Assembly (NCBI RefSeq): GCF_002198095.1
Contig: NZ_NHMK01000009.1
Span: 620,001-684,000 of the forward strand
Origin: Deinococcus indicus
Lineage (GTDB): Bacteria > Deinococcota > Deinococci > Deinococcales > Deinococcaceae
Direction of reading: 5' to 3'
DNA: 64,000 bases
In this document: in pieces, positions 30,581 through 43,518 of the stretch
Layout of the letters: each line of letters begins with the position of its first letter
Numbering within the stretch: position 1 is the first letter of the stretch
Program-made: the position numbers and the translations under genes
Notes under the pieces: model-generated
Databases searched by the model: none
What the model was told of the DNA's origin: nothing
The model's input: the letters and a program-made list of their open reading frames with translations, nothing else

Positions 30581-31333
30581 GTGCCTGGACCTGAAGTGCT
30601 GCTGTACGGCCTGCCGCTCGCCTTTCTGGCGGGGTTCATCGACGCGGTCGCCGGGGGCGGCGGCACGATCACGCTGCCCACGCTGCTGTTCATGGGCCTC
30701 AGCCCGGCGCAGGCGGTCGCCACGAACAAACTGCTGGCGATCTTCGGGTCCGGCAGCGCCACCGCGCAGTACTGGCGCAGCGGGCACGTGGAGCGGGCGC
30801 TGGTCCTGCGCCTGATCCCGCTGGCCCTGGCCGGCAGCGCCCTCGGGGCGTTCCTGGTGCAGTTCGTGGACCCGGACGCCTTCCGCACCCTGATCGGCGC
30901 GGTGATCCTGGGCGTGGGCGCGCTGGTGCTCGTCAACAAACGCTTCGGGCTGGAGGACCGCTACCCCGGCCTGACCTCCCGCACGCTGGCCCTCACGCTG
31001 CCCGGCGCCCTGATCGTCGGGATGTACGACGGCTTTCTCGGACCGGGCACCGGGACGTTCCTGATGTTCCTGTTCGCGCTGGCGGGTTTCAATCTGGTGC
31101 GGGCCAGCGGGAACGCCCGGACCATCAATTTCGCCACGAACCTCGGCGCGTTCCTGTTCTTCCTGATCGGCGGGCAGATGGTCTGGTGGATCGGGCTGTC
31201 CATGGGCGTCGCCAACGCGCTGGGCGCCACGCTGGGGGCGCGCATGGCGATGCTGCGCGGCAGCGCCTTCGTGAAGTGGGTGTACGCCGTGATCGTGGTC
31301 CTGGTCGCCGCGCGCCTGTTCCTGGGCCGCTGA
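30581..31333 (+). CDS. TSUP family (TauE/SafE) permease
   Basis: A 250-residue polytopic membrane protein with about eight hydrophobic segments. The family signature is [20 protein letters not shown] near residue 18, and its half-repeat is in the second half: [21 protein letters not shown] proteins export or import sulfite, sulfonates and other organic anions; the substrate is not clear. GTG start with a TAGATT box six bases upstream. Confidence 0.9.
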   Translation: MPGPEVLLYGLPLAFLAGFIDAVAGGGGTITLPTLLFMGLSPAQAVATNKLLAIFGSGSATAQYWRSGHVERALVLRLIPLALAGSALGAFLVQFVDPDAFRTLIGAVILGVGALVLVNKRFGLEDRYPGLTSRTLALTLPGALIVGMYDGFLGPGTGTFLMFLFALAGFNLVRASGNARTINFATNLGAFLFFLIGGQMVWWIGLSMGVANALGATLGARMAMLRGSAFVKWVYAVIVVLVAARLFLGR

Positions 31334-31418
31334 GCGCCCCGGACCGGCTGCCTGCGGGGCGGGGTGAACCGTGGTGGCGCTTCCCGTCGGGCGGGCCGGG
31401 GCGCGGCATCATGACGGC

Positions 31419-31967
31419 ATGACAAGTCCCAGTGGAACGCAGCAGGCCATTCTCGCCGGCGGGTGCTTCTGGTGCACCGAGGCGGTCCTGAAGGACGTGC
31501 GTGGCGTGCAGAAGATCGAGAGCGGCTACATCGGCGGGCACACCCCCAACCCCGATTACCGCAGCGTGTGCAGCGGCACGACCGGGCACGCCGAGGCGGT
31601 CCGCGTGACCTTCGACCCGGCGCAGGTGGACTTCCGGGACCTGCTGGGCCTGTTCTTCGCCACGCACGACCCGACCAGCCTCAACCGTCAGGGAGCGGAT
31701 ACCGGCACGCAGTACCGCAGCGCCGTGTTCCCCCTGACGCCCGAACAGGACGCCCAGACCCGCGAGGTGATCGCGGACCTGACCGCGCAGGGCGCGTTCG
31801 ACCGGCCCATCGTGACGACCATCGAACCCGCCAGCACCTTCCACGTCGCCGAGGACTACCACCAGGACTACTACGCGAACAACCCGCGCCAGCCGTACTG
31901 CGTGGCGGTCATCGCGCCGAAGGTCGCCAAGCTCCGCACGTATTACGCCGACCGCCTGAAAGGCTGA
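31419..31967 (+). CDS. msrA: Peptide methionine sulfoxide reductase MsrA
   Basis: 182 residues. Reduces the S-form of methionine sulfoxide in proteins. The catalytic motif [11 protein letters not shown] is near residue 15, followed by [10 protein letters not shown], the [12 protein letters not shown] block, and [20 protein letters not shown]. The recycling pattern at the C-terminus includes [10 protein letters not shown]. The ATG is chosen because upstream in-frame residues are not family-like. Oxidative repair role; no msrB in the window. Confidence 0.96.
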   Translation: MTSPSGTQQAILAGGCFWCTEAVLKDVRGVQKIESGYIGGHTPNPDYRSVCSGTTGHAEAVRVTFDPAQVDFRDLLGLFFATHDPTSLNRQGADTGTQYRSAVFPLTPEQDAQTREVIADLTAQGAFDRPIVTTIEPASTFHVAEDYHQDYYANNPRQPYCVAVIAPKVAKLRTYYADRLKG

Positions 31968-31995
31968 CGCCGCCCTGGACCCTACGCCCCGGACC

Positions 31996-32664
31996 CTACG
32001 GCCGGGTGCACTCCTGGCCGCGCGCCTCCAGCTTCGCGAGCCGTTGCAGCAGGTCGGCGCGGCTGCGTTCCGCCAGCGGGTGGACCAGCAGTCGCCGCAG
32101 GTCGTCCGGCGTGACCGGGCGGCCCTGCACCGTGCCGCGCAGGTCCAGTTCGAACAGGTCCCGCAGGCTGGGGGCGTCCGGCGCGGCGCGCGTGACGGTC
32201 ACGGTGTCGCCGGCCTGCACCCTGCCGGGCGTCAGGACGCGGGCGTACAGGCCGGGCCGCGCCGCCTGCGCGAAACGCCGGGCGAAGGCCGGGTCGCCCA
32301 GGTGGGCACTCAGGGTCGCGCAGGGAATACGCGGCGCGGTCACTTCCAGGGTCACGCCGCCGGTGGTGGTCAGGCGGTCCCCGACCCGCCAGTCCGCGCT
32401 GCTGCCCGCCCCGGTCAGCGTGAGGTTCTCGCCGAACAGGCCGTCACGCACGGTCAGGCCCTGCGCCGCCCACCAGTCGTAGTCGTCGCTGGTGTACAGG
32501 TACGCGGCCTGCCCCGGCCCGCCGTGATGCCGGGTGTTCAGCACCCGGTCCCCGTCCAGCCCGTCCGGGCCGATCCCGACCGGCTGGAGGGTGGGGCGCT
32601 TGTCGATCCCGCTGCGGACGGCGCGCGCCCCGACCGTGACTGGGAGGCCCTGACCGACGTTCAC
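31996..32664 (-). CDS. MOSC domain protein (YiiM-like)
   Basis: About 222 residues. The start of the MOSC fold is [12 protein letters not shown], followed by [18 protein letters not shown], the [14 protein letters not shown] block and [12 protein letters not shown]; the cysteine typical of molybdenum-cofactor sulfur handling is in [15 protein letters not shown]. YiiM-type proteins detoxify N-hydroxylated compounds or carry activated sulfur. The gene begins right against palindromic element D1. In-frame codons continue into the element (GTG and ATG up to 32790), so the annotated GTG is the first plausible start outside it and is uncertain. The AGGAG before this GTG is too close to act normally. 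Confidence 0.82.
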   Translation of the reverse strand: MNVGQGLPVTVGARAVRSGIDKRPTLQPVGIGPDGLDGDRVLNTRHHGGPGQAAYLYTSDDYDWWAAQGLTVRDGLFGENLTLTGAGSSADWRVGDRLTTTGGVTLEVTAPRIPCATLSAHLGDPAFARRFAQAARPGLYARVLTPGRVQAGDTVTVTRAAPDAPSLRDLFELDLRGTVQGRPVTPDDLRRLLVHPLAERSRADLLQRLAKLEARGQECTRP

Positions 32665-32671
32665 GCTCCTG

Positions 32672-32807
32672 AGACGGATTCCGTCTGTTTCGCCAGCAAT
32701 CCGGAAGTTCACCGGACTGCCGGCTCCACGTCCGGAACCCGCCCTGCTCCCACTCGCATCCGCTCGGATTGAACGGGCTGTGCAGCCCATTCAATCGGAG
32801 TCCGTAT
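32672..32807 (+). repeat. ATACGG palindromic element, copy D1 (136 bp form), tandem pair
   Basis: Begins AGACGGATTCCG and ends AGTCCGTAT. It lacks the 21-bp stretch around TGCGGGGCAGC found in full-length copies. Flanks TG and GA. It is separated from D2 by a single G. Confidence 0.9.
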
Positions 32808-32808
32808 G

Positions 32809-32965
32809 AAACGGATTCCGTCTGTTTCGCCAGCAATCCGGAAGTTCACCGCCCCTGCCGGCTCCACGTCCGGAACTTGCCCTGCTCCTGCTCTGCGGGG
32901 CAGCTCTCCGAGTCGCATCCGCTCGGACCGGGCGGGCTTTGCAGCCCATTCAATCGGAGGCCCTA
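32809..32965 (+). repeat. ATACGG palindromic element, copy D2 (157 bp), tandem pair
   Basis: Begins AAACGGATTCCG and ends GAGGCCCTAT, with the right flank GA. The first internal hairpin is decayed (CACCGCCCCTGCC), a change shared with copy I. D1 plus D2 fill most of the gap 32665-33080; the remaining 115 bases show no gene. Confidence 0.9.
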
Positions 32966-33080
32966 TGAGATTCATGTTCATGCGTGCAGGCTACGCCCTG
33001 CGCGGCCTGTGCGTGACGGTCTGTGCGTGGCGGGGCGCTCGTGACCTTCGCCCTCGTTTCCGGGCCGGGCGTGTGATGGA

Positions 33081-33569
33081 ATGCGGCCCGTGAGTCCCAA
33101 GCGCCCTTCCGTGACCCCCACACCGGACCGCCCGCCCGCCGCGCCGGTCTCGCCTTTCGATCCGGCGCTCGCCCAGGCGGGCCGCGTGCCGACCCTGGTG
33201 GTCCTGATGGGCCTGCTGATGACCAGTTCGCTGCCGTTCGTGGCGTCGCTGGTGCAGGGCCGCGCGCAGAACGTCGCGCAGGGCGTGCTGTCCATGTGCC
33301 TGACCGTGTTCCTGCTCGGCATGGTGTGGCGCGGCAGCGTCCTGGCGTGGCGACTGACGATCGGGCTGGCCATGCTGGCGGGCCTGCTGGTGTTCGTGGT
33401 GGGCATGCTGACCGGCACGACCGCCTGGCAGGGCTGGGTGGTCAGCGGCGCCGGGCTGGTGTACCTGGGGCTGGGCACCGCGCTGGTCGGCACGCCGTCC
33501 ATCCGGGCGTTCCTCGACAGCCGCTGGGCGGCCCGCAGCGCCGCGCGCCGCTCCGGGGGGCGCGCGTGA
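33081..33569 (+). CDS. Small membrane protein of unknown function
   Basis: 162 residues. The N-terminal ~35 residues are Pro-rich and polar, followed by four hydrophobic segments and a basic C-terminus (RWAARSAARRSGG). No domain recognised. The start is uncertain: ATG 33081, or the in-frame GTG nine bases later. Its stop overlaps the start of the RNHCP gene (GTGA), so the two are one operon. The tandem repeat pair lies upstream. Confidence 0.72.
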   Translation: MRPVSPKRPSVTPTPDRPPAAPVSPFDPALAQAGRVPTLVVLMGLLMTSSLPFVASLVQGRAQNVAQGVLSMCLTVFLLGMVWRGSVLAWRLTIGLAMLAGLLVFVVGMLTGTTAWQGWVVSGAGLVYLGLGTALVGTPSIRAFLDSRWAARSAARRSGGRA

Positions 33570-33907
33570 GCGGGCGGCGGTTCACGGTGGTCGGCACGAA
33601 CAACGCCTTCACCTGCGGATTCTGCGGCGCGCAGGTGCAACCTCTCCGGAACGGCAGCGTCCGGAACCACTGCCCCGAGTGCCTGCACAGCCGCCATGTG
33701 GACATCCTGCCCGGCGACCGCGCCTGCACCTGCCACGGCGACATGGAACCGGTCGCGGTCGAGCAGAGCGGCAAGAAGGGCTGGATCATCACGCACCGCT
33801 GCCGGACCTGCGGCTTCGAGGGCCGCAACCGCGCCGCCACCGACGACCCGGACCAGCCCGATAGCTGGGACGCCCTGATCGCCGTCAGCACCCGCCGCCG
33901 CGAGTGA
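33566..33907 (+). CDS. RNHCP domain protein
   Basis: 113 residues with the RNHCP zinc-ribbon-like pattern: FTCGFCGAQV, the name-giving VRNHCPECLHSRHVD, and later CTCHGDMEP and THRCRTCGFEGRNR, giving several CxxC/CxC sets that could bind zinc. Family function is unknown; proposed links are to RNA or translation. It is coupled to the upstream membrane protein by a GTGA overlap. The stop is only six bases from the stop of the convergent response regulator gene. Confidence 0.88.
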   Translation: MSGRRFTVVGTNNAFTCGFCGAQVQPLRNGSVRNHCPECLHSRHVDILPGDRACTCHGDMEPVAVEQSGKKGWIITHRCRTCGFEGRNRAATDDPDQPDSWDALIAVSTRRRE

Positions 33908-33913
33908 CGGCCC

Positions 33914-34372
33914 TCAGTTCGGAGTCATGGGGGCGCGGACGATGGTCAGCATGTAGCGCCCGAGCGCCTGGATGGCCTCGTAGAAGCGGCTGAACTCGAC
34001 GGGCTTGACGACATAACTGGCCGCGAACGCCTGATACGAGCGCAGGATGTCCTCCTCGGCCTGACTGGTGGTCAGCATGATCACGGGGATGGTCATGAGG
34101 TCCGGGTCGCGTTTGATTTCCCGCAAGAATTCCAGGCCGTTCATGCGGGGCATGTTGATGTCCAGCAGGATCACGTCCGGGCGTGGCACCAGGCCGGCGG
34201 CGCGCAGCATCTCCAGACCCTCCACGCCGTCCCGCGCGACGTGCAGGTTGTTCAGCACGCCGGCGTCCGCGAAGGCCTCGCGGGTCAGGACGATGTCCGG
34301 TTCGCTGTCCTCGACCAGCAGGATCTCGATGGGAACGGGCGTGGACAGGGCTGGGGTGTGGGCTGTGTGCAT
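33914..34372 (-). CDS. Single-domain response regulator (Rcp1-like)
   Basis: 152 residues: a receiver domain only, with no output domain. The acidic pair is E21-D22 in LLVEDSEPD, phospho-acceptor D71 is in VILLDINMPRMNG, and the switch Thr/Lys are in VIMLTTSQ and YVVKPVEF. The longer alpha-rich C-terminus is as in response regulators that work with phytochrome-type kinases (Rcp1-like). It probably relays phosphate; no kinase is adjacent, and the nearest kinases are ~27 kb away at 2171-6932. GAGG lies upstream of the ATG, so this mRNA appears to have a normal leader. Confidence 0.9.
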   Translation of the reverse strand: MHTAHTPALSTPVPIEILLVEDSEPDIVLTREAFADAGVLNNLHVARDGVEGLEMLRAAGLVPRPDVILLDINMPRMNGLEFLREIKRDPDLMTIPVIMLTTSQAEEDILRSYQAFAASYVVKPVEFSRFYEAIQALGRYMLTIVRAPMTPN

Positions 34373-34501
34373 GGGGTTCCTCGGGGCGCGCCACTGCGGC
34401 GTGTCTGGTATGTCCCGTCAAGTCTGACAGTGGCGGGAAGTGCGTGGTACCGGCTGGACTTTACGCACCCGCCATGCGCCCTTGATGTTCCCTTGATCAT
34501 G

Positions 34502-34519
34502 AATGAACGTGCGGTCATT
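34502..34519. promoter_or_regulatory. Dyad AATGAACGTGCGGTCATT, possible TetR-type operator
   Basis: The two halves match at 7 of 8 positions around a central TG. Length and sequence resemble operators of TetR/AcrR-type repressors. It lies between the divergent response regulator and DinB-like genes; no TetR gene is in the window. No other signal was seen in this 213-base gap. Confidence 0.35.
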
Positions 34520-34573
34520 TAACGTGCGCGGGGAGCGACCGCGCCGCGTGGCCGCAGCGGGCGCCGGGTGCTG

Positions 34574-34579
34574 TAGCCT
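34574..34579 (+). promoter_or_regulatory. -10-like box for the DinB-like gene
   Basis: TAGCCT six bases before ATG 34586. Confidence 0.5.
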
Positions 34580-34585
34580 CCGGGC

Positions 34586-35029
34586 ATGACGGACCCCCAC
34601 CCGACCCTGCTGCAACTGTCCCTGCTGGGCGGCGCGTCGTTCCGTGACGTCACCGACCTGCTCGGCGGCCTGACCTGGGCCGAGGCCAGCGCCCCTCACC
34701 CCGGCCTGCCGCGCACCCTGGCCGACCTGATCTGGCACCTGAGCGTCACGCAGCGCGCCAGCCTGAACATCGCCTCGGGCCGCGCGGACGGCTGGCCCGA
34801 TGACCTGAACGTCTGGCCCCAGGCGCCACTGACCGAACCCGACTTCACGGCGGCGCACGCGGACCTGCTGGCCGGCCTGCCCGAGGCGCAGGCGCTGGCC
34901 CGCGACCCCAGCAGCCGCGCCCGCGACGTGCTGACCGATCTGGCTGTGCACAGCGCGTACCACTGGGGGCAGGTGGCCCTGCTGCGCCGCCTGAACGGCA
35001 CGCTGCCGCCCGCCGGGTCGGGCGCATGA
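34586..35029 (+). CDS. DinB-like four-helix protein
   Basis: 147 residues, DinB/YfiT-type four-helix bundle. The three metal-ligand histidines expected in the fold can be placed: IWHLSV near residue 50, and VHSAYHWGQVALLRR near residue 120 with two His four residues apart. Family members are metal-dependent or thiol-transferase-like enzymes, and the DinB group expands in stress-tolerant bacteria, including Deinococcus. ATGA overlap with the next gene indicates cotranscription. Confidence 0.83.
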   Translation: MTDPHPTLLQLSLLGGASFRDVTDLLGGLTWAEASAPHPGLPRTLADLIWHLSVTQRASLNIASGRADGWPDDLNVWPQAPLTEPDFTAAHADLLAGLPEAQALARDPSSRARDVLTDLAVHSAYHWGQVALLRRLNGTLPPAGSGA

Positions 35030-35598
35030 GCGTGTTCGTGGGGTCCCTGAACCCCGGCAAGGTCCAGCCGGTCCGCGAGGTCTTCACGGCCCTGGCCGCC
35101 GACCTGGGCCTGCCCGCCGGTCCCGCCGTGCAGGGCGTGAACGTACCCAGCGGCGTGCCGGACCAGCCGCTCGGGGTGGAGGAGACGGCGCGCGGGGCCG
35201 CCAACCGCGCCGCCGCCGCCCTGGCGCAGCCCGGCGCGCTGTGGGGCGTGGGACTGGAGGGCGGCGTGCGCCTGGACGAACGGGGCAGAGGCTGGCTGTT
35301 CGGCGTGGTCGCCGTGGCGCACGCGTCGGGCATGAACGCGGGCCGCACGGCGGAACTGCCGGTCCCGCCCGCCATCCTGCCCGGCGTGCAGTCGGGGATG
35401 GAACTCGGAACGCTGATGGACGACCTGCTGGGCACCCGCGACCTCAAGCGCGGGGTGGGGACGGTCGGGGCGCTGACGGGCGGCCTCGTGACCCGCCCGG
35501 ACGTGTGGCGGCAGGCGCTGGCGCTGACCCTGGCCCCGTTCCTGCACCCGCAGCTGTACCCGGACTGGCCGCACGCCGGGCTGTCCCTGCACGGGTAA
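35026..35598 (+). CDS. Inosine/xanthosine triphosphatase-like protein (YjjX family)
   Basis: 190 residues. The N-terminal FVGSLNPGKVQPVREVF matches the start of YjjX-family NTP phosphatases, which remove non-canonical purine nucleoside triphosphates (ITP, XTP) from the pool. Other blocks are GVPDQPLGVEETARGAANRA and GVGLEGGV, where the Asp/Glu metal ligands of the family lie. It starts with an ATG overlapping the DinB-like stop. Role in nucleotide-pool cleaning is inferred. Confidence 0.85.
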   Translation: MSVFVGSLNPGKVQPVREVFTALAADLGLPAGPAVQGVNVPSGVPDQPLGVEETARGAANRAAAALAQPGALWGVGLEGGVRLDERGRGWLFGVVAVAHASGMNAGRTAELPVPPAILPGVQSGMELGTLMDDLLGTRDLKRGVGTVGALTGGLVTRPDVWRQALALTLAPFLHPQLYPDWPHAGLSLHG

Positions 35599-35618
35599 AC
35601 GCCCCACCCCGCTCCCGG

Positions 35619-35636
35619 CTAACGAACGTCTGTTAG
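35619..35636. promoter_or_regulatory. Inverted repeat CTAAC-8-GTTAG over the MBL promoter
   Basis: The two five-base arms are exact complements around GAACGTCT and overlap the TAGGCT box. Possible repressor site; weak evidence. Confidence 0.3.
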
Positions 35637-35639
35637 GCT
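35634..35639 (+). promoter_or_regulatory. -10-like box for the MBL-fold gene
   Basis: TAGGCT seven bases before ATG 35647. Confidence 0.5.
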
Positions 35640-35646
35640 CTGGCGC

Positions 35647-36492
35647 ATGTCCTGGAATCATTCCCGCCAGATCGGCCAAGCGCAGGTCCATTCCCTCACC
35701 GACGGACAGTTCCGCCTGGACGGCGGCGCCATGTTCGGCAGCGTCCCCAGGGTGCTGTGGGAACGCGCCGCGCCCGCCGACGACCTCAACCGCATCCGCC
35801 TGCGCATCAATCCGCTGCTGATCCAGCTGGGCGGCGAGAACATCCTGATCGAGACCGGCTTCTGGGACCAGGGCGGCGAGAAGTTCGAGGCCATGTACGC
35901 CCTCGACCGCGACGAAACCGTCTTCCGGGGCCTGGACCGACTGGGCCTGACGCCAGAGGACATTCACATCGTCATCAACACGCACCTGCACTTCGATCAC
36001 GCCGGGCGCAACGTGACCCTGCTGGGCGACCCGACCTTCCCGAACGCCCGCTACGTGGTGCAGAAACAGGAACTCCACGACGCCCGGCACACCCACGAAC
36101 GCAGCCGCGCCAGCTACGTCCCCGCCTACATCGACCCCATCCTCGACGCCGGGCTGTTCGACGTCGTGGACGGCGAGCATGAACTGCGCCCCGGCCTGAG
36201 CGTCCTGCCGCTGCCCGGCCACAACCTCGGGCAGCAGGGCGTGGTGCTGCGCAGCGAGGGGCAGACGCTGGTGTACGTCGCCGATCTGATTCCCACCCTG
36301 GCGCACGCGCCCACGCCGTACATCATGGGTTACGACCTGTACCCGGTCACCACCCTGGAAACCCGCAAGGCCCACCTGGGCGCGTGGTTCGAGCAGCAGG
36401 CGACCATCTGCACCCCCCACGACCCGGACGTGCCCTTCGCCCGCCTGCACGAGAACCCGAAGGGTGGATTTATCCTGAAAGCGGACAGCTGA
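35647..36492 (+). CDS. MBL-fold metallo-hydrolase
   Basis: 281 residues of the metallo-beta-lactamase fold. The zinc-binding motif is NTHLHFDHAGRN (HxHxDH) near residue 115; further ligands are likely in LPLPGHNLGQQG and in the C-terminal ICTPHDPDV. Lactonases, glyoxalase II-like and phosphodiesterase-like enzymes share this fold, so the substrate cannot be named; the spacing fits the quorum-quenching-lactonase-like or general YflN-like group. No signal peptide. Its promoter carries an inverted repeat that may be an operator. Confidence 0.88.
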   Translation: MSWNHSRQIGQAQVHSLTDGQFRLDGGAMFGSVPRVLWERAAPADDLNRIRLRINPLLIQLGGENILIETGFWDQGGEKFEAMYALDRDETVFRGLDRLGLTPEDIHIVINTHLHFDHAGRNVTLLGDPTFPNARYVVQKQELHDARHTHERSRASYVPAYIDPILDAGLFDVVDGEHELRPGLSVLPLPGHNLGQQGVVLRSEGQTLVYVADLIPTLAHAPTPYIMGYDLYPVTTLETRKAHLGAWFEQQATICTPHDPDVPFARLHENPKGGFILKADS

Positions 36493-36566
36493 CCGCAGGC
36501 AGCAGAAGGCCCGCCCGGCATGTCGGGGCGGGCCATTCGTTGCAAACCTGGGAACGGGGACGGGTC

Positions 36567-36702
36567 ATACGGATTCCGTTTGTTTCGCCGACAATCCGGA
36601 ACTTCACCGGATTGCCGGCTCCACGTCCGGAACCCGTTTCTCTCCCACTCGCATCCGCTCGGATTGAACGGGCTTTGCAGCCCATTCAATCGGAGTCCGT
36701 AT
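36567..36702 (+). repeat. ATACGG palindromic element, copy E (136 bp form)
   Basis: Begins ATACGGATTCCG, contains the hairpin CAATCCGG/CCGGATTG and the terminal hairpin around GGGCTTTGCAGCCC, and ends CGGAGTCCGTAT. Flanks TC and CA. It sits between the convergent MBL and argC-like genes and fills most of the gap. Confidence 0.92.
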
Positions 36703-36725
36703 CAGACGACCGGCCCACTCCCCCC

Positions 36726-37823
<1,098 letters not shown>

Positions 37824-37897
37824 TTACGGTCATAGGTTTATCAAATGAAAACCGCCCCTGGAGTGACCCAGGGGCAGCCTTCCGGACGGGGCGCTTT

Positions 37898-38052
37898 GTA
37901 CGGATTCTGTCTGTTTCGCCAACAATCCGGAACTTCACCGAATTGCCGGCTCCACGTCCGGAACCCGTGTTGCTCCAACTCTGCGGAGCAGCTCTACGAG
38001 TCGCTTCGCTCGGATTGAATGGGCTTTGCAGCCCATTCAATCCGAGTCCGTA

Positions 38053-38053
<1 letters not shown>
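37898..38053 (+). repeat. ATACGG palindromic element, copy F (156 bp)
   Basis: Begins GTACGGATTCTG and ends CCGAGTCCGTAT. Its last base lies in the TGA stop of secDF on the minus strand. The right flank is CA; the left flank is TT, so the target has drifted on that side. The terminal hairpin (TTGAATGGGC, complement GCCCATTCAA) is perfect here. Confidence 0.88.
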
Positions 38054-40347
<2,294 letters not shown>

Positions 40348-40479
40348 AGGAACAACTCCAGAAAAAAGAAACGAGAGGCGGATCGGTCACGCGGGCCACG
40401 CACTCAGGCCAGTCATCAGACCAGTCATCAGGCTCGGCGGTCAGGCCCGCAGTCAGGCGGTCGGCAGGTGGGGGGCGGA

Positions 40480-40824
40480 TCAGCCGCCGTCCGACTGCCG
40501 CCGCCCCAGCACACTCAGGGCCGGGCGGCGCAGCGGCGGCGACCACGCCCGGACCGCCCGCACCTCAGCGTGAACGGCCGCCGCCCACGGCAACGGTTCC
40601 GGCGGCGGGGACGCCGGGAACGGCGTGGGCGTGGGCGCACCCGGCGCGGGCCGCAACTCCGGCAGGGCCGGCGTGACCCGCCCCGCCGACAGCCGCTCGC
40701 CCACCTCCGGCGCGGGCGCGGGCGTCCCGAACCCCACCGCCAGCAGCGACAGGACCGTCAGCACCCCAGGCCACGCACTCAGGCGGGCCAGCCACGCGGG
40801 CGGAAGGAACAGCGGACGGTTCAA
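40480..40824 (-). CDS. Small proline-rich protein with N-terminal membrane segment
   Basis: 114 residues from a TTG. One hydrophobic segment (WPGVLTVLSLLAVGFG) near residues 18-33 could be a signal anchor; the rest is Pro/Ala-rich (PAPAPEVGERLSAG, TPTPFPASPPPEPLP). No domain recognised. The TTG lacks a good ribosome binding site. A C-rich tract that can form a G-quadruplex on the coding strand lies 20-40 bases upstream. The gene is plausible rather than certain; the same region read on the other strand gives only a basic, low-complexity frame. Confidence 0.45.
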   Translation of the reverse strand: MNRPLFLPPAWLARLSAWPGVLTVLSLLAVGFGTPAPAPEVGERLSAGRVTPALPELRPAPGAPTPTPFPASPPPEPLPWAAAVHAEVRAVRAWSPPLRRPALSVLGRRQSDGG

Positions 40825-41081
40825 AGCGACCCAGCATAGCAGACCCCGCCCCCACCCCGCCCCCGGACCGGCCGCGCGGCCCGGCGGGCTGTCCGCGTTA
40901 GCCGCGCCCTAACCGCCGCCCGGCACACTGCCGTCGTGGCTGACCTCCGGAGGGCAGTCCACACCGGAGCGGGCACCCGGCCCGCCTGAACCCGGTCGCC
41001 CGGACCGCGTCATGAACGGCTCCCGACGACCCACCCCCACCCGAACATCCCCCCTTCAGACCACCCACGGAGAGTGCCCCC
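40825..41081. other. Intergenic region with G-quadruplex-type tract
   Basis: Contains four C tracts with single-base loops at 40844-40864 (see findings). CGGAGAGTGCCCCC precedes ATG 41082 and looks like a ribosome binding site. Nothing else recognised. Confidence 0.5.
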
Positions 41082-41612
41082 ATGAACAACCCCCTGAAGA
41101 ACCGCCTGCCCCTGATCGCCTTCGCCGCCCTGCCCCTGACCATCGGCCTGGGCTTCGCGCAGAACAGCGCCACCACCGCCGACACCACTGCGGGCATCAC
41201 CGCCCAGGCCCAGCCGGGAACCCAGCGCAACCAGACGCAGGGCCAGCAGGACCGCGCCGCCCGCAACGCCACCAACCACGCCGACACCTTCCTGAAGAAC
41301 CTCGCCACGCAGCTGAACACCACCCCCGAGAAACTCAAGGCCGCCGCCGTGAAGGCCGGCAACGCCACCATCGACGCCGCCGTGAAGGCCGGCGACATCC
41401 CCGCCGACCGCGCCGCCGACATGAAAGCGCGCCTCGCCGAGAACCCCTTCGGCTTCGGCGGCGGACGCGGCCACGGCATGCGCGGCGACCACGGCCCCCG
41501 CGACGGTCAGCGCGGCCCGCGCGGTCAGCAGCCCGGCGCTCCCGCCGGCAACGCAGGCCAGGACCAGGGTGCCGCCCAGCAGGGCAGCGCCGCCGACACC
41601 AGCGGCACCTGA
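41082..41612 (+). CDS. Secreted Gln/Gly-rich protein with a DUF2680-like core
   Basis: 176 residues. A signal peptide (LPLIAFAALPLTIGLGFAQ) precedes a low-complexity Thr/Gln stretch. Then comes a helical segment with NHADTFLKNLATQLNTTPEK and AAVKAGDIPADRAADMKA, like the helical repeats of small secreted proteins found in actinobacteria and deinococci. The C-terminal third is Gly/Gln/Pro-rich and disordered. GGAG lies ten bases before the ATG. Function unknown. A perfect 12-bp stem terminator follows the stop. Confidence 0.75.
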   Translation: MNNPLKNRLPLIAFAALPLTIGLGFAQNSATTADTTAGITAQAQPGTQRNQTQGQQDRAARNATNHADTFLKNLATQLNTTPEKLKAAAVKAGNATIDAAVKAGDIPADRAADMKARLAENPFGFGGGRGHGMRGDHGPRDGQRGPRGQQPGAPAGNAGQDQGAAQQGSAADTSGT

Positions 41613-41626
41613 ACCCCGCACCCCCC

Positions 41627-41664
41627 GCCCCCCACCATGTGGCCCGGTCCATATGGTGGGGGGC
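41627..41664 (+). terminator. Terminator of the secreted-protein gene
   Basis: A perfect 12-bp stem GCCCCCCACCAT with its complement around a 14-base loop. A second short hairpin GGCGGTC/GACCGCC follows at 41662-41680. Confidence 0.8.
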
Positions 41665-41683
41665 GGTCCGTATGACCGCCACG

Positions 41684-41718
41684 AAAAAAGCCGGAACCCC
41701 ACGCGGAGGTTCCGGCTT
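41684..41718 (-). terminator. Terminator of the rimP-nusA-ylxR-infB operon
   Basis: On the minus strand an 11-bp stem (AAGCCGGAACC with its complement) is followed directly by TTTTTT. This is a textbook intrinsic terminator. Confidence 0.9.
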
Positions 41719-41728
41719 GGTTGGAAGC

Positions 41729-43516
<1,788 letters not shown>

Positions 43517-43518
43517 GC

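Noticed and set aside
32444..33093. Several short open frames inside the tandem repeat pair
   Set aside because: All copies of the element give similar short frames by chance, and the frames shift between copies; treated as non-coding.
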